Program-made: the position numbers and the translations under genes
Part shown: positions 16,912 to 24,120 of the stretch, one piece after another
Position numbering within the stretch: position 1 is the stretch's first letter
How the letters are laid out: each line of letters begins with the position of its first letter
Notes under the pieces: generated by a model
Databases searched by the model: none
What the model was told of the DNA's origin: nothing
Seen by the model: only the letters and a program-made list of their open reading frames with translations
Origin: Thermoplasmata archaeon
GTDB taxonomy: Archaea > Thermoplasmatota > Thermoplasmata > Lutacidiplasmatales > UBA184
Reading direction: 5' to 3'
NCBI GenBank assembly: GCA_022749815.1
Contig: JAKIWV010000001.1
Location: forward strand, 372,001 to 436,000
DNA length: 64,000 nucleotides

Positions 16912-19053
16912 ATGACCGACTCGACGGACGCATCGGCCGAGACGGCTCCCGCGCGTGAGGAGGCGGACCCGGACCACGCGAAGGACCGAAAGCCGACGGC
17001 TCAGGCTCCCGATACGACGCCAACGAGCGGCGAACGGATCGTTGAGAGATGGATGGCCTCGGTCGGCAAGGCCGAACGGCCAAAGCGTACCAAGATCACG
17101 ACCCCGACGAAGGGATCGACCGATGTCCTGCGGAAGTGGGTCGACGGCGACGACTCGGTGCTGGAGTCCTGGATCCAATCCTCCGAGCCGGCCCAACCCT
17201 CCGCGGCGCCGGTCCCCTCCATGAGTGAGGAGTACGGTCTCACCCCCCCCGCGACACCGGAGGCTCCCCCCCCGGCGCCGACCGTCCCGACGGAACTCCC
17301 GGCCTCGCCCACCCTTTTGGCGAACGTCGGGGAACGCGAGGCGACCCTGGTCCGGTGGCTCAACGACCTACTGGACCGTGTGAAGTCGGACCAGTTCGAG
17401 CCCCACTCGCTGGTCCAGGAGCTCCAGGACATTCAACGCCAGCTCTACGACGAACGCCAGAAGCGCAAGCAGATGGAGGAAGAGCTCGAGCACGTCAAGC
17501 GTGGCTCGATCGCCGTGATCAAGTACGTGCGGAACCGGGAGTCGAAGGCCCGGGAGCAGCTCGTCCAGGAGATGGAGGGTCGCATTTCGGAACTCCAGAT
17601 GGCCCTCGACCGGGTGGGCACTGAGATTGCCCCGTCCACCACTTCCGCCGTTATCGAATCGACCGACGGCGGGGCCGGATCCGCCGGTCCGGCGGAGGGC
17701 ATGTCCCGAGAAGCGGAGGCCAAGGTCCGGCTCGAGTTCGCGGAGCGGGAGCACGGCTACATCGAGCGAGAGACCGAGCTCCGGCGCCGGCAGATCCAGC
17801 TCGAAGAGGAGATCCGCAACGGCCGGTCCGAGCTCGAACTGTCCCGGAAACGACTCCTGACCGTCGGCGCCGACGAACGGTCCCTCACCGAGTCGCTCCA
17901 GTCCCGCATGAACACCGCGGACATGCGGGAGCGCGAGCTGGCCCGGCGGGAGAACGAGCTCCGGACCAAGTTCGAGGAAATCAGCCTCCAGACCGAGGAG
18001 GTCGAGCGCCGCCGGACCCCCCTGGAATTCAAGGAGAAGGAGCTCCAGGCGTGGGAACACGAGCTCCGGATCCAGAAAGAAGCCGTGGCGCTCCAGGTCC
18101 GCCGGGTCGAGGAAGCGAAGCTCGCCGGCGGCTCCCTGGACTCCGTCGAAAAGTCCAAGCGACTTTCCGACCTGCAAACGGATATCACGAAGCGGGAGGA
18201 GGAGCTCCGGACCCGCGAAACGTTCCTGTCCCAGCGGATGCAGGAGCTCGAAGGGCTCGAAGGAAAGGCCGCCGAGGTCGAGGCGGCGCGGTCGGAGGCC
18301 GACGTGGCGGCGACGACGTCGGCGATGAAGGTACGCACCGGCGTGCGTCGATTGGACGACCTCCTGTTCGGCGGCATCCCGATCGGTTCCCAACTTCTTG
18401 TGAACGGCCCGGCCCACACCGGAAAGGACGTGCTCGCCCGCGCGTTCATGACCGAGGGCCTCAAGAACGGCGCCGGCGCGATCTGGGTGCTCACCGACAA
18501 GACGTACCAGACCGTCCGCGAGGAAGCGACCGGCTTCCTGTCCAACTACGCCGAACTCGAGCAGAAAGGCCTGGTGAAGTACATCGACCTCTATTCGCGG
18601 AGCCTGGGCCTGACCGAAGGGGAACGGAACGCCGTCCTCTTCTCCATGACCGACAAAGGCGCGATGGATGGCCTGACGGCTCGGGTCAACGAATTCGCTC
18701 TCGAGTTCAAGTCGAAAGGGATTCCGTACCGTCTCGTCTTCGAGTCGGTCTCGACGATCACGGCGTACCTCGACACCGCCGCGACGTTCCGGTTCCTCCA
18801 GCCGTTCGTCGGTCGACGGAAGGTCGACGGCGCCGCCGGCTACTACCTGATCGAGACCGGGATGCACAGCGAGGCGGACATCCGGACCCTCGAGCACATG
18901 ATGGACGGGTCGCTCAACCTCAAGATCGACCAACTGAAGAACTTCCTATCGGTCCGGGGCACCACCGACGTCCAGTCCCGAGCCTGGGTCGGCTACAACT
19001 TCACGAAGCGCGCCTTCTCACTGGGCTCGTTCTCGCTCGACCACATCCGCTAG
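16912..19053 (+). CDS. Long coiled-coil protein with C-terminal KaiC/RadA-like ATPase
   Basis: A 713-residue protein in three parts. Residues 1-145 are Pro/Ala-rich and probably disordered. Residues about 150-465 are strongly charged, heptad-rich coiled coil (for example ERETELRRRQIQLEEEI), with a short break near 230-260. Residues 475-713 are a RecA/KaiC-like ATPase beginning VRTGVRRLDDLLFGGIPIGS, with Walker A NGPAHTGKD (K505). The Walker A ends in Asp instead of Ser/Thr, and the Walker B-like strand is RLVFESVSTI with Glu in place of Asp. KaiC-like archaeal proteins are usually signalling or motility regulators, or DNA-associated; the role here is unknown. The ATG at 16912 was chosen because the longer frame overlaps the preceding gene. 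Confidence 0.75.
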   Translation: MTDSTDASAETAPAREEADPDHAKDRKPTAQAPDTTPTSGERIVERWMASVGKAERPKRTKITTPTKGSTDVLRKWVDGDDSVLESWIQSSEPAQPSAAPVPSMSEEYGLTPPATPEAPPPAPTVPTELPASPTLLANVGEREATLVRWLNDLLDRVKSDQFEPHSLVQELQDIQRQLYDERQKRKQMEEELEHVKRGSIAVIKYVRNRESKAREQLVQEMEGRISELQMALDRVGTEIAPSTTSAVIESTDGGAGSAGPAEGMSREAEAKVRLEFAEREHGYIERETELRRRQIQLEEEIRNGRSELELSRKRLLTVGADERSLTESLQSRMNTADMRERELARRENELRTKFEEISLQTEEVERRRTPLEFKEKELQAWEHELRIQKEAVALQVRRVEEAKLAGGSLDSVEKSKRLSDLQTDITKREEELRTRETFLSQRMQELEGLEGKAAEVEAARSEADVAATTSAMKVRTGVRRLDDLLFGGIPIGSQLLVNGPAHTGKDVLARAFMTEGLKNGAGAIWVLTDKTYQTVREEATGFLSNYAELEQKGLVKYIDLYSRSLGLTEGERNAVLFSMTDKGAMDGLTARVNEFALEFKSKGIPYRLVFESVSTITAYLDTAATFRFLQPFVGRRKVDGAAGYYLIETGMHSEADIRTLEHMMDGSLNLKIDQLKNFLSVRGTTDVQSRAWVGYNFTKRAFSLGSFSLDHIR

Positions 19054-19106
19054 GCGGCTGCGGTGGTCGCTTCGCGAGTCAGGAATTCGCGGACTGGGGG
19101 GGGACT

Positions 19107-20252
19107 GTGAGAAACCGAACTCGGCGAAGCCTGGCGTTCGCAATGCCCGGGCCGGTTTCCCTCGTTCTCGTGGTCCTTCTCGTCTCTGTGGGCGCCCGCG
19201 GGGCAACGGACTCGAGACTCCCCTCGGGACCCGCACAGCTGAGTGCCCCCCTAGTTGCCTGGGTGACGGCCTCAGAAGCCCCACCCGCCGGCGCGGCCCC
19301 TATCGTGCTCGACCTGAGCGCCAACGTTTCTGGCGGCTCACCGCCGTACCGCGAGGTATGGATACCAGGCGACGGACGCGCCGAATCGAACCCCACTAAC
19401 CCGTACGTGCTGATCTACTCCGGCGGGCAGTATCGCGTCGTCCTGACCGTTACCGATTCGGCCGGGGCGACGGCGACCGGCACGAGCTTCCCGTTCACCC
19501 CTTCAGATTCGTGGGGGGGGGCCGCGGTGCAAGCGGGGGCGAGTGTGACCTTCGGAGTTGTGCCACTCGCGGTCCAGTTCGAGGGCACGCCGTCCGGTCT
19601 CGATGGCCTGGTGGGTAACCCTGTCTGGTACTTTGGAGACGGGACACCCCCGGTCCCCGGCTGGAACTCGAGCCACACGTACCTCCAGCCTGGAAGCTTC
19701 GCGGCCACGCTCAACGCGTCAACTCCCCGCGGGCAGAACGCAAGCTACGTCATCACCGAACTCGTAGCGGCGCCCTCCGAGCCACCGTACGTGGTGGCGA
19801 ACGCCACGGCGACTTTCGCCTGCGGACCGAATCAAGTGAACCTGGTTAACGCGGTTCTCTGGAGCGAGGCGGCGGGCGGGACTCCTCCATATCACTACGC
19901 CTGGGTCTTCGGCGATGGATCCACCGGAACCGGGGCGACTGTCACCCACCAATACTCGGGCTATGTGAATCCGATCGCGGGGCCGCGGTTCGTGCCTCGG
20001 GTCTTGGTCGTCGATAGCCGAGGCGTCGAAGCCACCAGTTCGGTACCGGTGGAGGTGGCGCCGCCCTGCGGACATCCCATTGGTCTCATCGTGGACGATG
20101 CCTACTGGCTCTTCGCGTGGGCCTCCGTCCTGCTCCTCGGCGCGGCCTTCGGGGTCGGCCTTTGGCGACTCGCGCGACGGCCACCGCCCCGCCCGCCTCC
20201 CGGCACCTCCGATCGCCCGGCTCTGACGCTCCCGTACGACCCCCCGAAATGA
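19107..20252 (+). CDS. Exported PKD-domain surface protein with C-terminal membrane anchor
   Basis: A 381-residue protein starting at GTG 19107. The N-terminus VRNRTRRSLAFAMPGPVSLV followed by VLLVSV is a classical signal peptide with a basic n-region. The ectodomain has two or three PKD-like beta-sandwich repeats, recognised by VWYFGDGTPPVPGWNSSHTY and YAWVFGDGSTGTGATVTHQY (the W-x-F-G-D-G motif). Several N-x-S/T sequons are present. A transmembrane helix (LFAWASVLLLGAAFGVGLW) is followed by a short basic, Pro-rich cytoplasmic tail. PKD repeats mediate adhesion or glycan contact. It starts 53 nt after the coiled-coil ATPase gene. Confidence 0.8.
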   Translation: MRNRTRRSLAFAMPGPVSLVLVVLLVSVGARGATDSRLPSGPAQLSAPLVAWVTASEAPPAGAAPIVLDLSANVSGGSPPYREVWIPGDGRAESNPTNPYVLIYSGGQYRVVLTVTDSAGATATGTSFPFTPSDSWGGAAVQAGASVTFGVVPLAVQFEGTPSGLDGLVGNPVWYFGDGTPPVPGWNSSHTYLQPGSFAATLNASTPRGQNASYVITELVAAPSEPPYVVANATATFACGPNQVNLVNAVLWSEAAGGTPPYHYAWVFGDGSTGTGATVTHQYSGYVNPIAGPRFVPRVLVVDSRGVEATSSVPVEVAPPCGHPIGLIVDDAYWLFAWASVLLLGAAFGVGLWRLARRPPPRPPPGTSDRPALTLPYDPPK

Positions 20253-20282
20253 GCCGACCAGGCCCTGCGCCCTCGCCGTGAC

Positions 20283-20293
20283 AAGTATATATT
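20283..20293 (+). promoter_or_regulatory. TATA box of the SRP RNA gene
   Basis: aagtatatatt is a strong TATA element whose centre is about 25 nt before the predicted 5' end of the SRP RNA at about 20313. Confidence 0.65.
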
Positions 20294-20312
20294 CCAACAG
20301 ACCGTGGTTCTC

Positions 20313-20630
20313 CCCGCTAGGCTAGACCGGGGGGTTGGGCGTCCCCTTTTACACCGAAACCGTCCTTAGCGGGGGTGACAGGCAGGAGCGACGCGCACCG
20401 GGGGAATCCGTCTCGTTCGTCTTCGTCGACGCTCTGTTCCACTGGGCCGCGGGCACCGCGACGAGCGCTCGGAGGAGCGCCCTAGCGGTTACCCATCACG
20501 GGAACCGGGTCAGGTCCTGACGGGAGCAGCCTTACCGTGACCCGACGACGCTGGTGGGGCGACGGGGCTGAGGAGCGGACGGGGTTTCCGGCTTCTCTCG
20601 ATGCGCGGCCACCCTGCCGGCCTAGCACCG
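20313..20630 (+). ncRNA. Signal recognition particle RNA (archaeal 7S RNA)
   Basis: The RNA scaffold of the archaeal SRP (SRP19, SRP54), which targets membrane and secreted proteins. Helix 1 is formed by gctaggc (20316-20322) and gcctagc (20620-20626). The Alu-like domain follows (ggttgggcgtcccc, then ccgaaacc). Helix 5 pairs ggcagg with cctgcc and gcgca with tgcgc. The S domain has the conserved SRP54-binding helix 8, where gtcaggtcc and gggagcagcc flank a TGAC tetraloop enclosed by tcacgg/ccgtga. The bacterial consensus loop is GGAA, so this is a variant. The length of about 318 nt is normal for archaea. The ends are approximate, set by helix 1 and the TATA box. Confidence 0.88.
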
Positions 20631-20893
20631 CCGCCGTAGACCGCCGGTGGGACGTTGTTGTCCTAGACGGTGGAGGTCCCTCGTGAAAGGGAGGGGACAT
20701 GAAAAATTCAGTAGTTCCCCCCTCCCCCCCTTACTCCACTCCACCCCCCTAGGTCGGAGTTTGCTCACCAAACGCGCCGGTCGAGGTATGCTGGAAGGTT
20801 GCGGCCATATCGCGGCCCCCCCTGGGCCTCTCTAGAGTCCCAGTGACCCTTGGCCCGCCGAGCGAGCCCAGGCGTGGACACCATCGTCGCGAC
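20631..20893. other. Gene-free stretch with a pyrimidine tract
   Basis: No gene was found between the SRP RNA and the following minus-strand gene. It holds an imperfect hairpin (gtccctc...ggaggggac, about 20675-20698) and a G-free C-rich tract at 20716-20750. The hairpin or tract may end the SRP RNA transcript, but no typical T-rich terminator is present. Confidence 0.4.
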
Positions 20894-21721
20894 TTACTTG
20901 CTTCCGCCACCCCGCAGTCGGGAAGCGCGTTGGATTGCCCGAGCCGCTCGTCGGGCCGGGAATCTGCCCTCGAGTGTGAAGGTTCGGGAGGCCCCCTCGC
21001 CGGTCTTCAGGAACAGCTGACCAGCGCCACTTCCTCCCACCGAAGGTTCGACGGCAACGAGGTCTTTTAGCGGAATACTCTCCCCCGATGCGTAGACGAA
21101 TCCATCCGCCAGATCGCGACGATTGACTTGAATCAAACGAGCGTTGGTCAAGAGGAGGCCCCCGGGGGCCCCGTCCCAATTGCCCGCCCAATACCAACGA
21201 AGCATCTCCCCGGGCTGACGGAGGATGGCGTCCCGGACGTAACTGGGCGGCCGGAGGCCTCCCGCCGGTACGGCCGCTCCGGCGATGAAAACAATCCCAC
21301 CGAGGACCAACAAGACGACTCCGGCGGCCCCGCCGTAGAGGGGGCCCCTGTACACGACGTCCACGTTCTGCGGGACGCTCGAATAGACCTCGTATCCATC
21401 GCCAGCGACGCCGCTGAAGTTGAGTCTCCCGATGGTGGCGGTCCCCCGGACGATCAGATGAGAAGGGATGGCGTAAGCCCTTCCGCCAGAGCACGATGTA
21501 TCCGTGCCGCACGAGTAGACCGACACCGTGGCGCTCGTGGAGGACGCCCAGCTCACGGAGAAGTTGATGGCCTCTGGGGTTACGGCGGGCTCCCAGAACG
21601 TCGCGGGGGCGGTGCTCGTCGCGTGTTCCGTGCCAACGCTCTGCCCGGCGATGGGAATTGAATAGAGTAAGGCGCCGAGCCCGAGTATGATAGCGCCGGC
21701 AATGACGGCCCGGAGAATCAT
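20894..21721 (-). CDS. Two-helix membrane protein with cytoplasmic PH-like domain
   Basis: A 275-residue protein. Helix 1 (residues about 2-24, ILRAVIAGAIILGLGALLY) is followed by an exported beta-rich domain of about 110 residues with a Cys pair (VYSCGTDTSC). Helix 2 (AAGVVLLVLGGIVFIAGAAV) is followed by a cytoplasmic domain with LLLTNARLIQVNRRDL, the hallmark of bacterial PH/GRAM-like domains (L-T-N-x-R-L). The function is unknown; such domains often bind membranes or partner proteins. I chose the ATG at 21721 over the longer frame to 21817 because a gaagcttc box lies about 27 nt upstream and helix 1 then starts at once. Confidence 0.65.
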   Translation of the reverse strand: MILRAVIAGAIILGLGALLYSIPIAGQSVGTEHATSTAPATFWEPAVTPEAINFSVSWASSTSATVSVYSCGTDTSCSGGRAYAIPSHLIVRGTATIGRLNFSGVAGDGYEVYSSVPQNVDVVYRGPLYGGAAGVVLLVLGGIVFIAGAAVPAGGLRPPSYVRDAILRQPGEMLRWYWAGNWDGAPGGLLLTNARLIQVNRRDLADGFVYASGESIPLKDLVAVEPSVGGSGAGQLFLKTGEGASRTFTLEGRFPARRAARAIQRASRLRGGGSK

Positions 21722-21899
21722 TTCGTAGTCAAATCCCAACGAGGGAAGCTTCGAGTAGATAGGTCTTCTCAGGAGCCGGCACCCCTCACCGACCCCGAAT
21801 GTGAGAGAACTCCCCAAGAGCGCACCGCCGCCGTCGGCCCGAGTACGTCCGGCGGGGTGAGGAAGAGGACAGCGGTCACTCCATTCGCGCCGCTGCGGT

Positions 21900-23966
21900 C
21901 TACGGAGACGGCCCGGGTGCGAGACCCCCGTCCGCTCCCGAAGCGGGGGTCCCCAGCCCGGTCGGGGTCGGGGAGCCCACCCGCTCGGTGCTGAGCGACG
22001 CTGTCGGCCTCCGGCGCCTCCACGTCCACGCCACGAGACCGATGATCACCCCCACCGCGATTACGATCCCGATGACCAGATACAGCCCGGCGCCTTGGAA
22101 GAAACCGGTCGTCTCGACGGCGATCGTAACCGAGCTGTTCACCGAACGGTTGACACCGTCCGTCACGGTCAGGTTCACCGCGTACGTGCCCGCTTTCGAG
22201 TACGTGTGGGCCGGCGGATCCTGTGCCGTGCTCGCGACCCCGTCCCCGAAGGCCCACGCGTAGGAGTACGTCCCGCTGCCACCGACGGGAACGGCCATGA
22301 AGGTGACCGATCCGCCGGGGGGAATCGATGTCGGGCTGGCGGTGATCGACGCCGTCAGGGCAGGATAGACGGTCACGATACCGGTCGGGCTGGTCGCCGG
22401 GACGAAGTAGAAATCCGATTCCGTCACCGACGCGACGAACGAGCCCGAGGTCGCGTAGGCGTGCGTGATCCGGACCGAGAAGGGCGTCGAGGTGTTGTGG
22501 CCCGTCGCGATTCGAACGGTGCTGGGATGGCCGTCGCCGGGGAAGGCGGTCCAGCCCACTCGGATCCCGGTCCCGGAGCCCACGACCCAGGAGGCGTTGA
22601 ACGTGGCAGTCATTCCCTGGTCCAGTGGATCCGGTGCGATGGTCACGGTCGTCGCCGGTGGGATCTCGTAGACCCACTCGTTGGAGTAGCAGGCGCTGAT
22701 CGAGCCAAACCCGCCGATGATGAACGGAGCGATGTTGTCGCTGACCTTCGGGAGAGCGGACCCGGCCACGGGGCAGTACCCGCTCGGCGACGAGGGGGAG
22801 ATGGCGGTGGAGGGGAACCAGGCGCCCCCGAGGAAGAGCCAGGAGTCGTTGAGCCAGGTCTTCGACGAGGAGCTGTACCCGTCGGTCAAGAAGATGGCAC
22901 CGAGCGGTGCATCCCAGGTCATGGCGGCCGACTCTCGCGCGGGCGGCGTCGTGCAGACCGAGGCGATGCAGCCCGCGTCGCGGCCGGTGATGTTGACCCA
23001 TACCCCCGACGAGTCCATCGTAAAGGTAGCATTCGAAGTGGCGTTCGGGTGGGAGTCGAACCCACCGAACGAGACGAGGTACCCGTCCGTGGCGTCGTAC
23101 GCCAGGGAGCTGAACTCGAGGTGGGTCGCGTTGGCCACCGTCCCGGGTCCCGGGCCGTGGTAGGCCCATCCCCCCGCGCCCAACACCCAGGTCTGGTCCC
23201 ATACGTTCGAGATGTTTCGGCAGTCTCCGATCCTGCAGCCGTCGACGGCCACCAGGCCGTGGAGCGCCGGGTCCCAGGCCATCGCCCCCCAGGCCCACGT
23301 GACCTTCGCTCCGCCCGAGTCGACCGGGATGCCGACCGTGGACGTGATGTTCGACCAACCGGCGTTCGTGAACAGCCAGGTGTCGCTCTCCGCGTTATCC
23401 GAGAGGTCCTCCCCGGCGAACAGCACGACGCCGCGGAGCAGGGGGTCGAAGTCCATCCCGGACCCCTGCCGCGCGGGCGGAAAGGAGGTGAGACTGGCGG
23501 TCCTGTTGCTCCACGAAGAACCGTTGTACACCCACGTCTGCGTGCCGGGACATGCCCCCGGGCTGCACCCATCGAAGAGCACGACCTCGGAGAGGAGCGG
23601 GTCGTACGCCATGAGACCCGAGAACTCGACGGCCGGAGTCGCGCCGCGGGAGTGGGTGGAGATGTTCCCGGCCACGTCAAACCAGCGCGGAGACGCTGAC
23701 GGCGGCGCGGCTCCATGGGGGCCCCGGAGGCCGCATGTCGCTTGGCCGCTGGAGCTCACGGTACAGCCCGCGGTGGCGCCGTGGGCCGGGCCGGCGCCTT
23801 CGTTGAGAGCCGCCGCGGCGGCGCTGACGATCCGCGAGGAGGCATCCTGGGCGGCCGCCATTTCCCCGGTCGGTGCGGTCGCTCCGACGGGGAGCGCGGC
23901 GAGTCCCCCCAGAATCAAGACGAGCACGACGAGCATGCTCGTCGCCCCCGCCCACGGGCGCGACAC
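21900..23966 (-). CDS. Exported kelch-like/PKD surface protein
   Basis: A 688-residue secreted, membrane-anchored protein. The signal peptide is at residues 1-30 (MLVVLVLILGGLAALPVGA). Residues about 110-420 hold about five kelch-like beta-propeller repeats with the pattern MAYDPLLSEVVLFDGC / TQTWVYNGSSWSN / MDFDPLLRGVVLFAG. These are followed by two PKD domains (the second with YSYAWAFGDGVASTAQDPP). A C-terminal helix (YLVIGIVIAVGVIIGLVAW) and an R-R-R-R stop-transfer end it. Many N-glycosylation sequons are present. The GTG start lies 27 nt from a ttgaaatag box (revcomp near 23990), so the mRNA is probably leaderless. Confidence 0.82.
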   Translation of the reverse strand: MSRPWAGATSMLVVLVLILGGLAALPVGATAPTGEMAAAQDASSRIVSAAAAALNEGAGPAHGATAGCTVSSSGQATCGLRGPHGAAPPSASPRWFDVAGNISTHSRGATPAVEFSGLMAYDPLLSEVVLFDGCSPGACPGTQTWVYNGSSWSNRTASLTSFPPARQGSGMDFDPLLRGVVLFAGEDLSDNAESDTWLFTNAGWSNITSTVGIPVDSGGAKVTWAWGAMAWDPALHGLVAVDGCRIGDCRNISNVWDQTWVLGAGGWAYHGPGPGTVANATHLEFSSLAYDATDGYLVSFGGFDSHPNATSNATFTMDSSGVWVNITGRDAGCIASVCTTPPARESAAMTWDAPLGAIFLTDGYSSSSKTWLNDSWLFLGGAWFPSTAISPSSPSGYCPVAGSALPKVSDNIAPFIIGGFGSISACYSNEWVYEIPPATTVTIAPDPLDQGMTATFNASWVVGSGTGIRVGWTAFPGDGHPSTVRIATGHNTSTPFSVRITHAYATSGSFVASVTESDFYFVPATSPTGIVTVYPALTASITASPTSIPPGGSVTFMAVPVGGSGTYSYAWAFGDGVASTAQDPPAHTYSKAGTYAVNLTVTDGVNRSVNSSVTIAVETTGFFQGAGLYLVIGIVIAVGVIIGLVAWTWRRRRPTASLSTERVGSPTPTGLGTPASGADGGLAPGPSP

Positions 23967-24120
23967 GAAACTATAGGTGCGAACCTCACTATTTCAATCT
24001 CTCATCCGCCGTGGCGCGGGCCGCTGACCGGGCCGTTCTCCCGTACCCTCGGGCGATGTTAGCAGCGCGGCTTCGGAAGAGGGGGCCGGAAGGGGTTCGC
24101 GTCGACCCGGGTGCACCGAG

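Noticed and set aside
18051-19106. An N-terminal extension of the PKD protein to 18051
   Set aside because: It lies within the coiled-coil ATPase gene in another frame and is Arg/Pro-rich, typical of a shadow of a GC-rich gene.
20631-20830. A box C/D RNA in the gap after the SRP RNA
   Set aside because: A gtgaaag sequence is present, but no matching D box (CTGA) at a suitable distance was found.
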